DNA from: JANOXC01 sp031418215
Lineage (GTDB): Bacteria > Bacteroidota > Bacteroidia > AKYH767-A > OLB10
Length of the DNA stretch: 59,091 nucleotides
NCBI GenBank assembly: GCA_031418215.1
Contig: JANOXC010000040.1
Span: 1 to 59,091, forward strand
Direction: 5' to 3'
Shown here in pieces: positions 52,792 to 59,091 of this stretch. Positions within the stretch are counted from its first letter, which is position 1. Every line of letters starts with the position of its first letter. The notes under the pieces were generated by a model. The model had not been told where the DNA came from, ran no database searches, and saw nothing but the letters and a program-made list of their open reading frames with translations. The position numbers and the translations under genes were made by a program.

Positions 52792-54354
52792 CTACCCTTC
52801 GTATTCCCCAAAAACATTACGCATAGTATCAGCAATTTCTCCAAGTGTAGCGTAGCTTTCCACTGCTGCCAAAATGTGTGGAACAACGTTTTCGGTTCCG
52901 GCTGCCGCTGTTTCCAGTTTTTTCAATAGTTCTTTAACGGATTCATTATCCCTTTCGCCTTTTAACTTCTTAATCTTATCCATTTGCACTTGTCTGATGC
53001 TATCATTAACGGCAAACAGGTTTGAAGTGGGAGGTTCAGTAACGGTGAATTTGTTTACCCCGACAATCACTTTCTCGCCAGATTCAATCTCGCGCTGATA
53101 TTTATACGCTGACCCTGCTATTTCCTTTTGAATATATCCTGCTTCAATGGCGGCGACAGCACCTCCCATTTCATCTATCTTGGTGATGTACTCCCAGGCT
53201 TTTTGTTCTACCTCATTGGTTAATGCCTCAATGAAATAACTTCCACCTAACGGATCTACTGTATGTGTAGCACCACTTTCATTGGCAATAATTTGCTGTG
53301 TACGTAATGCGATTCTTGCAGCTTCCTCTGTTGGCAGCGCCAATGCTTCATCAAAACCGTTGGTATGCAGTGATTGCGTACCACCCAAAACGGCAGCCAT
53401 TGCCTGAATGGTAACGCGCACAATATTGTTTTGTGGTTGCTGCGCAGTTAATGTTGACCCTCCCGTTTGTGTGTGGAACCGCAACATTTGCGCTCTAACA
53501 TCGGTAGCTCCTAATTCCTTTGTAATTGCTGCCCACATCCTTCGTGCGGCGCGAAATTTGGCAACTTCTTCAAATAAATCATTATGGGCATTAAAGAAAA
53601 ATGAAATGCGCTTGGCAAAAATATTAATGTCTAATCCTTTTTCCATAGCTGCTTTCAAGTAGGCTTTACCATTTGCCAAAGTAAAAGCCAGTTCTTGCAC
53701 AGCATTGGAACCTGCTTCACGGATGTGGTAACCGGAAACAGAAATGGTATTCCATTTTGGTAATTCTTTACTGCAATAAGCAAAAATATCAGTAATGATA
53801 CGCATACTTTGCCGCGGAGGATATATATAAGTTCCACGTGCGGCATATTCTTTTAAGATGTCATTTTGAATAGTCCCGGAAAGTTCATTAAGGTCGGCAC
53901 CTTGCTTTTTTGCCAAGGCAATGTACATGCATAACAAAATTGCGGCAGTGGAATTGATTGTCATTGATGTTGTGATCTTTTGCAATTCAATACCATGGAA
54001 AAGAATCTCAATATCACGTAAAGAATCAATGGCAACACCGGCTTTTCCCACTTCCCCTTCTGACAGTGGATGATCAGAATCATAACCGATTTGCGTAGGA
54101 AGATCAAAGGCCACAGATAATCCAGTTGTTCCGTTTTTTAAAAGATAATGATAGCGCTCATTACTTTCCTCTGCAGTAGAAAAACCTGCGTATTGTCGCA
54201 TCGTCCATAGTTTACCACGATACATATCGGGCTGTATTCCCCGTGTAAATGGAAATTCCCCTGCAGGTTCTGGTCTGGCAACAACATCTTTATAAATACT
54301 TTTTATTTCTATTCCAGAGTCAGTCTGAATAATAGTAGTCGTTGTTTTCGGCAT
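52792..54354 (-). CDS. Methylmalonyl-CoA mutase catalytic (large) subunit, without B12 domain
   Basis: Adenosylcobalamin-dependent carbon-skeleton mutase. At 520 residues it has the TIM-barrel substrate domain but no C-terminal B12-binding domain, so a separate small subunit must exist elsewhere. T-M-R-Q-Y-A-G-F-S-T-A-E-E and D-L-P-T-Q-I-G-Y-D-S-D-H-P are intact. The Tyr in R-Q-Y and the Arg in Y-A-A-R-G-T-Y-I-Y-P-P are the residues expected for methylmalonyl-CoA rather than isobutyryl-CoA mutase, where Phe and Gln stand. It probably serves propionate and branched-chain catabolism with the ETF and E1 genes. Confidence 0.92.
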   Translation of the reverse strand: MPKTTTTIIQTDSGIEIKSIYKDVVARPEPAGEFPFTRGIQPDMYRGKLWTMRQYAGFSTAEESNERYHYLLKNGTTGLSVAFDLPTQIGYDSDHPLSEGEVGKAGVAIDSLRDIEILFHGIELQKITTSMTINSTAAILLCMYIALAKKQGADLNELSGTIQNDILKEYAARGTYIYPPRQSMRIITDIFAYCSKELPKWNTISVSGYHIREAGSNAVQELAFTLANGKAYLKAAMEKGLDINIFAKRISFFFNAHNDLFEEVAKFRAARRMWAAITKELGATDVRAQMLRFHTQTGGSTLTAQQPQNNIVRVTIQAMAAVLGGTQSLHTNGFDEALALPTEEAARIALRTQQIIANESGATHTVDPLGGSYFIEALTNEVEQKAWEYITKIDEMGGAVAAIEAGYIQKEIAGSAYKYQREIESGEKVIVGVNKFTVTEPPTSNLFAVNDSIRQVQMDKIKKLKGERDNESVKELLKKLETAAAGTENVVPHILAAVESYATLGEIADTMRNVFGEYEG

Positions 54355-54377
54355 TATTTTTCGGTTGACGATTTTCG

Positions 54378-54468
54378 GTTTACAGTTTACAGTTTACAGT
54401 TTAATAAAAAAAATTCAAGATTCAATATTCAAAATTCTATATTCAAGATTTAATTTTCAATCTTGAAT
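54378..54468. repeat. Low-complexity repeats and hairpin upstream of the mutase gene
   Basis: GTTTACA is repeated three times (54378-54398). Farther on, ATTCAAGATT (54413-54422 and 54441-54450) is repeated and the second copy pairs with AATCTTGAAT (54459-54468), a 10-bp stem with an 8-nt loop. It may terminate the minus-strand transcript of the gene at 54482-55012. Confidence 0.75.
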
Positions 54469-54481
54469 CTTCAATGCTCAA

Positions 54482-55012
54482 TTAAAACAACTGCGCCACT
54501 TCTGCTTTCACCGTCATCAATGCACGATGTGTCGGAAAATCCTCATTCTCCAGCATAGTATCAAACATTCTTTTACTAAGCTGATAAGAGGGCGCTTCTG
54601 CATCGAGTGCTGCTGCCGATGTGTTAATTAATCGCGCCACCTCTTCCTTTGCTCTTCTTGTAATATTCCAGGCTGCGTCCGAAACATATATCTGCTGAGA
54701 AACATTGTGTTCAAATTCCGTGCGTACGGCATCCAGCAACCTTTGTTGAAATTCAGCGACATTCATTCCGGGTTCATGCTGATTCAACACCATAACATTC
54801 GGAGAAATACGCTCGAGGAACAACGCCAGCCTTTCGTAAGCTTGTAACCGCAAAGGAAGCAGCTCTTTTTGCATCAGCATCCTCGTTTCAATCAGTTTTA
54901 ATCGATGCTCCTTATCAATAAACCTTTTGATCAGCAGATAAGATGTCATAAAAACCAGGAGGCTGGGCGCCAGGTAAAATAAGAAGTCAAGAATACTCTT
55001 TGGAAGGTCCAT
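54482..55012 (-). CDS. Hypothetical protein with N-terminal membrane helix
   Basis: A 176-residue protein of unknown function. A single membrane helix (about residues 8-26) is followed by a charged helical domain with L-P-L-R-L-Q-A-Y-E-R-L-A-L-F-L-E-R, a compact conserved-looking block, and an amphipathic C-terminal half. It is probably anchored in the inner membrane with its helical part cytosolic. It lies upstream of the mutase gene on the same strand, separated by a repeat-rich spacer. Confidence 0.75.
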   Translation of the reverse strand: MDLPKSILDFLFYLAPSLLVFMTSYLLIKRFIDKEHRLKLIETRMLMQKELLPLRLQAYERLALFLERISPNVMVLNQHEPGMNVAEFQQRLLDAVRTEFEHNVSQQIYVSDAAWNITRRAKEEVARLINTSAAALDAEAPSYQLSKRMFDTMLENEDFPTHRALMTVKAEVAQLF

Positions 55013-55073
55013 TTATTGAATAAGGGTTTAAACGGTTCAAATATCGTAAATAGCTGTTAACAACTTAAAAGGT

Positions 55074-55091
55074 GTTGATTTATGTATCAAC
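55074..55091. promoter_or_regulatory. Inverted repeat in the aminotransferase promoter region
   Basis: GTTGAT (55074-55079) and ATCAAC (55086-55091) are perfect 6-bp arms around TTATGT. It sits just upstream of a TAnnTTTG box (55112-55119), where an operator would be expected. The function is an inference. Confidence 0.35.
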
Positions 55092-55111
55092 GCTGTGCAA
55101 AGGCATTTTGA

Positions 55112-55119
55112 TACATTTG
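55112..55119 (+). promoter_or_regulatory. Candidate -7 element of the aminotransferase gene
   Basis: TACATTTG matches TAnnTTTG, 16 nt before the start; the -33 TTG is not at the usual distance. Confidence 0.35.
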
Positions 55120-55135
55120 TCGCAAGAAAAGCCCT

Positions 55136-56329
55136 ATGAATTACCTTTCAGATCGAGTAAACAGGCTGCATGAATCAGCCACCATTGCAATGGCACGATT
55201 AAGCCGTGAACTGACGGAGCAAGGTCATAACATCATTAGCCTTAGCCTGGGAGAGCCTGATTTTGTAACACCGGCCAACATTTGCGATGCCGCTAAAAAG
55301 GCCGTTGATGCCGGCTTTACCCATTATCCCCCTATTTCGGGATATGCAGATCTGCGAAAAGCTATCAGTGAAAAGTTTAAACGTGACAATAACCTTGATT
55401 TCAAGCCTGAGCAAATAGTAGTATCAACAGGTGCGAAACAGAGCATTGCCAATACCGTTTTCAGTTTATTGGATCCGGGTGATGAGGTGATTATCCCGGC
55501 GCCCTATTGGGTCAGTTATTCCCAAATTATTGAAATGGCAGGCGGTGTCCCTGTTTATATCCAAACTACACTTGCCACAGATTTTAAGCCTACGGCCGAT
55601 CAGATTAAAAAAGCCATCACTCCTAAAACCAAAATACTAATTTACTCATCACCTTGTAATCCAACAGGTAGCATGTTCAGCAAGGAGGAGTTGAAAGCAA
55701 TTGCAGAAGTGATTGCCCCACATCCGAAGATTTTTGTAGTTTCTGATGAGATCTATGAACATATTTCATTTGAGCAGAAGCATGAGAGCATTGCACAATT
55801 TGACATTTTAAAAGACCGTGTGATTGTGATTAACGGAGTTTCAAAAGGTTATGCCATGACAGGCTGGAGAATTGGTTATATCGGCGCCCCATTGGCTGTT
55901 GCAAAAGCTTGTGATAAAATACAAGGACAATTTACTTCAGGAGCCTCTTCCATTGCGCAGAAAGCTGCATTGGAAGCCATCAGGACAAGCTGGGAACCAT
56001 ATAAATATATGCGTGAAACTTTTTTAAGCAGACGCAACCTTGTTTATGATTTAATGAAAGAGATTCCCGGTATTAAATATAACAAACCGACCGGAGCGTT
56101 TTATTTTTTTCCTGATATCAGTTATTACTTTGGTAAATCAGATGGCGTTACTAAAATTAAGACTGCCTCCGACCTGTGTACTTATCTGCTTGCTGATGCA
56201 AAGGTTTCCGTGGTTACCGGCGAAGCTTTCGGTGATGATAATTGCATTCGTTTATCTTATGCCACTTCAGAAGAATTATTGAAAGAAGCCATTCACAGAA
56301 TTAAAAACAGTCTGGCTAAACTTAAATAG
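55136..56329 (+). CDS. PLP-dependent class I aminotransferase (aspartate aminotransferase family)
   Basis: Transfers amino groups between amino acids and 2-oxoacids. The family I fold is complete in 397 residues: S-L-G-E-P-D-F at 37-43, S-S-P-C-N-P-T-G at 171-178 (Asn175), S-D-E-I-Y at 203-207 (Asp204 and Tyr207 hold PLP), and Lys237 as the Schiff-base residue in G-V-S-K-G-Y-A-M-T-G-W-R. This I-beta-type sequence most often acts on aspartate, sometimes with aromatic or prephenate substrates. It is followed by the heptose kinase gene on the same strand. Confidence 0.94.
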   Translation: MNYLSDRVNRLHESATIAMARLSRELTEQGHNIISLSLGEPDFVTPANICDAAKKAVDAGFTHYPPISGYADLRKAISEKFKRDNNLDFKPEQIVVSTGAKQSIANTVFSLLDPGDEVIIPAPYWVSYSQIIEMAGGVPVYIQTTLATDFKPTADQIKKAITPKTKILIYSSPCNPTGSMFSKEELKAIAEVIAPHPKIFVVSDEIYEHISFEQKHESIAQFDILKDRVIVINGVSKGYAMTGWRIGYIGAPLAVAKACDKIQGQFTSGASSIAQKAALEAIRTSWEPYKYMRETFLSRRNLVYDLMKEIPGIKYNKPTGAFYFFPDISYYFGKSDGVTKIKTASDLCTYLLADAKVSVVTGEAFGDDNCIRLSYATSEELLKEAIHRIKNSLAKLK

Positions 56330-56361
56330 TTTTTGTCGCAGAATTCATTCCCTTTTTAAGA

Positions 56362-56369
56362 TATTTTTG
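56362..56369 (+). promoter_or_regulatory. Candidate -7 element of the heptose kinase-ubiE-porT operon
   Basis: TATTTTTG matches TAnnTTTG, 44 nt before the TTG start of the kinase gene. No -33 TTG is at the expected distance. Confidence 0.38.
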
Positions 56370-56413
56370 CAAGTTGAAAATATTGTTCAAATCATTGATA
56401 ACTAATTTTTACA

Positions 56414-57412
56414 TTGAAGAAATATCATTCCATCGCTGAAATATTCGAAGCTTTCAATAACATAAATGTATTGATTGTAGGTGACGTTATGATAGACTCC
56501 TATTTATGGGGAAAAGTCGACCGCATTTCTCCTGAAGCACCGGTACCTATAGTTGCTGTTCAGAAAAAGGAGAACCGTTTAGGCGGCGCCGCAAATGTTG
56601 CTATTAACATTAATGCATTAGGCGCCACTCCGATACTCTGCTCAGTTGTAGGAAACGACCGATCCGGAAATGAACTGACTTTACTAATGAAAGAATTGGG
56701 AATGAAGCCCGATGGCATTGTACAGTCTGCTGGCCGGGTTACAACCGTTAAGACAAGGGTAATTGGCAACAATCATCAATTGTTGCGAGTTGATGATGAA
56801 ATGATTGAGACTATTTCCAGGGAAGAAGAAGACCAGTTATATATAAAAATAAAATCGCTTGTTGAGAAAAACAAAATCGATGTCATTATTTTTGAAGATT
56901 ACGACAAAGGTGTTTTAAATGAGTCCATCATTGAACGTATTGTAAATCTTTCGAAAGAGCATCAAATACCAACTGCCGTTGATCCTAAAAAGAAAAATTT
57001 TCTCTCTTATAAAAATGTTTCCCTCTTTAAACCTAATCTGCATGAATTGAAGAGTGGTTTAAAAGTGGAGCTTGAAAAAGTTGATGCCTCAACGCTGGAA
57101 TCGGTAGTTGAAAGTTTTATACAACAATATAAAATCGATGCTGTGATTGTCACCCTTTCAGAAGCCGGTGTATTTTATAGCCAACATGGAAAGAATGAAA
57201 TCATTCCTGCGCATATCCGAAATATTTCTGATGTTTCAGGTGCCGGTGATACTGTAATAAGTGTAGCTTCTTTATGTCTGGCATTGGGCATGCCTTCTTC
57301 TTTTACTGCAGCATTGGCAAATCTGGCCGGTGGATTGGTTTGCGAGAAAGTAGGCGTTGTTCCGATTGATAAACAACAATTGTTAGCGGAAGCTTCATCG
57401 CTGCTTCCCTGA
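56414..57412 (+). CDS. rfaE1: D-glycero-beta-D-manno-heptose-7-phosphate kinase (RfaE1/HldE N-terminal domain)
   Basis: A PfkB-family kinase that makes ADP-heptose precursors for LPS core. It contains only the kinase domain (332 residues), not the C-terminal nucleotidyltransferase of HldE. Key segments: V-G-D-V-M-I-D-S-Y, R-I-S-P-E-A-P-V-P-I-V, R-L-G-G-A-A-N-V-A, D-P-K-K-K-N and the catalytic D-V-S-G-A-G-D-T-V. It begins with TTG; no in-frame ATG fits. The adenylyltransferase is not in the window. It leads the kinase-ubiE-porT run. Confidence 0.93.
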   Translation: MKKYHSIAEIFEAFNNINVLIVGDVMIDSYLWGKVDRISPEAPVPIVAVQKKENRLGGAANVAININALGATPILCSVVGNDRSGNELTLLMKELGMKPDGIVQSAGRVTTVKTRVIGNNHQLLRVDDEMIETISREEEDQLYIKIKSLVEKNKIDVIIFEDYDKGVLNESIIERIVNLSKEHQIPTAVDPKKKNFLSYKNVSLFKPNLHELKSGLKVELEKVDASTLESVVESFIQQYKIDAVIVTLSEAGVFYSQHGKNEIIPAHIRNISDVSGAGDTVISVASLCLALGMPSSFTAALANLAGGLVCEKVGVVPIDKQQLLAEASSLLP

Positions 57413-57435
57413 TTTAAATAGCTCTCAAAACCAAA

Positions 57436-58158
57436 ATGTCAGTTATCCCAGGAACTTATGCAGGATCAGGTAAACGCGAAAAAGTGGCGGCGATGTTCGA
57501 CAGTATTGCTTCACGTTATGATTTATTGAACCGTGTTTTATCAGGAGGAATTGACAAAAAGTGGAGAAAAAAAGTAATTGACCTTCTGAAAAATGATCAG
57601 CCCAAAAGCATTCTTGACATTGCCACCGGAACCGGTGATCTTGCCTTAGAAGCAGCAAGACTGCATCCCAAAAAGATTATTGGTGTCGACATCTCTGAAG
57701 GAATGCTGGCTATCGGCCGTGAAAAGATCAGCAAAAAAAAACTGGAGGCTTTAATTACCTTACAGCAAGCTGATTCCACCAATTTACCTTTTTCAAATAA
57801 TTCCTTTGATGCCATCACCGTTGCTTTTGGCGTAAGAAATTTCGATAATCTGGATCGCGGTTTAAGTGAAATGTTACGCGTTGTTAAACCGGGGGGATTA
57901 GTAGTTATTCTTGAGTTTTCTAAACCCGAAAATTTCCCTGTAAAGCAACTTTATAGCTTCTATTCACGTAAAATACTGCCATTGGTAGGACAATTGATCT
58001 CCAAACAACGTGCAGCCTATGAATACCTGCCTGAATCGGTTCAACAGTTTCCATATGGTACAGCCTTTACGAGTATCATGAAAACCGTTGGGTATAATGA
58101 TACTAAAGCGATTACCTTGACGTTTGGTATAGCCAGCATTTATGTAGGGAGGAAATAA
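57436..58158 (+). CDS. ubiE: Demethylmenaquinone methyltransferase
   Basis: SAM-dependent C-methyltransferase in the last step of menaquinone synthesis (MenG/UbiE), 240 residues. The motifs are F-D-S-I-A-S-R-Y-D-L-L-N-R-V-L-S-G-G, D-I-A-T-G-T-G-D-L-A (SAM site) and A-F-G-V-R-N-F-D-N-L. UbiA at 33889 can supply its substrate. It is followed at 45 bp by the PorT-like gene, a conserved neighbourhood in Bacteroidota. Confidence 0.96.
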   Translation: MSVIPGTYAGSGKREKVAAMFDSIASRYDLLNRVLSGGIDKKWRKKVIDLLKNDQPKSILDIATGTGDLALEAARLHPKKIIGVDISEGMLAIGREKISKKKLEALITLQQADSTNLPFSNNSFDAITVAFGVRNFDNLDRGLSEMLRVVKPGGLVVILEFSKPENFPVKQLYSFYSRKILPLVGQLISKQRAAYEYLPESVQQFPYGTAFTSIMKTVGYNDTKAITLTFGIASIYVGRK

Positions 58159-58177
58159 ATTAATTTGAAAATTTGAC

Positions 58178-58195
58178 TCCCGATAGCTATCGGGA
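58178..58195. repeat. Perfect 18-bp palindrome between ubiE and the PorT-like gene
   Basis: TCCCGATAG at 58178-58186 mirrors CTATCGGGA at 58187-58195 with no loop. There is no following T-run. Confidence 0.85.
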
Positions 58196-58202
58196 TTAAA
58201 AA

Positions 58203-58931
58203 TTGACTAGACAAAATTTGAAAATAATTATATATATAATACTACTTTTTAATTTCCTGATTATTTCAGGCAGCGATGTTTTTGCTCAAAAAACCAGGGT
58301 GACTAATCTTGAAAAATACGAAAAGCAAAAGCTGCATTTTGGCTTTCTTTTAGGCATTAACTCATCTAATTTCAAAGTTAAATTAGCCAGCAATTTTTAT
58401 AATCTGGATTCCGTAATTGTCTTAGAACCTCATAGACAAAGTGGTTTTAACCTTGGCATTATTTCCGATCTGAAATTGAGTGATTATTTCAACTTTCGAT
58501 TTACTCCTGAACTTGCTTTTTCTCAGCGAGACCTATATTATACAATGACACCGGGCCTCACTAAAACACCGGTTATTGTAAAAAAAGTAGAATCAACATT
58601 TTTAAATTTTCCGGTAGACTTAAAATTTAAATCTGCACGTGTTGGAAATTATCGCTTGTATGTACTTGCAGGCTTTCGTTATGCAATTGACATGGTTTCA
58701 CAAGCAAAAGTTGAAAATGATAAGGAGGTTATCGTTAGGTTAAAGAAGAATGACTATGGGTATGAAATTGGTTTTGGAATCGATTGTTACCTCGAAATGT
58801 TCAAGTTTGCTCCGGAAATAAAAATGTTTCAGGGAATTCCCAATGTGCTTGTGCCTTCAAATGATCAATTCTCCACTTCTATCAGTTCATTAAAATCAAG
58901 GGTATTTTCGCTTTCGCTCACTTTTGAATAA
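58203..58931 (+). CDS. PorT family outer-membrane beta-barrel protein (T9SS component candidate)
   Basis: A 242-residue exported beta-barrel protein. The TTG start at 58203 is possible; the in-frame TTG at 58218 gives a cleaner signal peptide (L-K-I-I-I-Y ... D-V-F-A-Q). The mature part has H-F-G-F-L-L-G-I-N-S-S-N-F and a final beta-signal F-S-L-S-L-T-F-E, typical of the PorT family. PorT is required for T9SS secretion, which fits two T9SS cargo genes in this window. Paralogues with unrelated roles exist, so the component assignment rests mostly on the ubiE neighbourhood. Confidence 0.82.
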   Translation: MTRQNLKIIIYIILLFNFLIISGSDVFAQKTRVTNLEKYEKQKLHFGFLLGINSSNFKVKLASNFYNLDSVIVLEPHRQSGFNLGIISDLKLSDYFNFRFTPELAFSQRDLYYTMTPGLTKTPVIVKKVESTFLNFPVDLKFKSARVGNYRLYVLAGFRYAIDMVSQAKVENDKEVIVRLKKNDYGYEIGFGIDCYLEMFKFAPEIKMFQGIPNVLVPSNDQFSTSISSLKSRVFSLSLTFE

Positions 58932-58996
58932 AGAACATTGTGTTCCTTTTTCTTATTTTTGAATGCATACTAATGAAAGCATGCTAATTCACCTCA

Positions 58997-59091
58997 ATGA
59001 TCAAATCAATAGCGCTTGTATTGCTGCCGGAAGAGGCGGCCAACAGGCAAACAATTACAATTTATTTAGCTAAGCAACTAGGAATATCAGT
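58997..59091 (+). CDS. FAD-dependent oxidoreductase-like protein, N-terminal fragment
   Basis: From ATG 58997 the frame stays open to the window end, encoding 31 residues plus two bases. The text I-A-L-V-L-L-P-E-E-A-A, then I-Y-L-A-K-Q-L-G-I-S resembles the N-terminal domain found before the FAD-binding part of the uncharacterised bacterial FAD-dependent protein family (P-E-E-A ... A-K-x-L-G-I). Everything past this point is outside the window, so the call is tentative. Confidence 0.5.
   Translation, partial: MIKSIALVLLPEEAANRQTITIYLAKQLGIS

Noticed and set aside
54378..54403. GTTTACA triplet repeat as a CRISPR-like array
   Set aside because: Units are 7 bp with no spacers; it is a simple tandem repeat.

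Overview
The window is chromosomal DNA of a Bacteroidota bacterium, most likely in or near the Chitinophagia/Sphingobacteriia. The evidence is AT-rich sequence, two proteins with C-terminal type IX secretion (T9SS) sorting domains, a PorT-like gene after ubiE, a short primary sigma factor beginning MRQLKITK, lipoproteins whose mature ends begin C-Q/R-K-acidic, a fused E1 alpha-beta dehydrogenase, and promoters matching the Bacteroidota form TTG-N19-TAnnTTTG. I see no rRNA, tRNA, CRISPR array, prophage or integrase. Most of the window is core genome.

Layout. 1-3.5 kb: end of an oligopeptide-type ABC system (binding protein plus two permeases with large insertions). 3.5-9.7 kb: a T9SS cargo protein, a membrane-anchored coiled-coil protein, a front-end-type fatty acid desaturase, a lipoprotein, an outer-membrane protein, and a broken 2TM-domain gene. 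9.9-14.6 kb: guaB, a serine hydrolase, a DUF922-type metallopeptidase-like protein and a TPR protein. 14.7-18.6 kb: etfB-etfA-bifunctional nuclease-nupC. 18.9-22.5 kb: rpsO-pnp and the primary sigma factor. 22.9-25.6 kb: PadR/PspC envelope-stress pair and a DUF4440 protein. 25.8-31.6 kb (minus strand): glutathione peroxidase, hutH, hisS, a GIY-YIG gene bounded by inverted repeats, and ettA. 31.7-39.5 kb: S8 protease with T9SS tail, UbiA prenyltransferase, fused E1, murQ, an unknown protein and an RlpA-like protein. 39.5-46.5 kb: Nudix hydrolase, four tandem Omp28-like thioredoxin-fold lipoproteins, CoA-type Nudix and an ABC exporter. 46.7-55.0 kb: TonB-C-like protein, clpB, a repeat-rich convergent spacer, a PhoR/PhoB-like pair, a DivIC/FtsB protein, a methylmalonyl-CoA mutase catalytic subunit and a membrane-anchored unknown. 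55.1-59.1 kb: aminotransferase, heptose kinase, ubiE, porT-like, and the start of an FAD-dependent oxidoreductase.

How the genes fit together. Branched-chain/propionate carbon flow is represented by the E1 fusion, ETF and methylmalonyl-CoA mutase; menaquinone-based respiration by UbiA and UbiE; the envelope by PorT, RlpA, MurQ, heptose kinase, PspC and the lipoproteins. The most unusual items are the GIY-YIG unit enclosed by inverted palindromic repeats (29498-29918), the Omp28-like array in which the CxxC site is kept in two copies and eroded in two, the palindrome array downstream of clpB, and the peptide permeases with large insertions.
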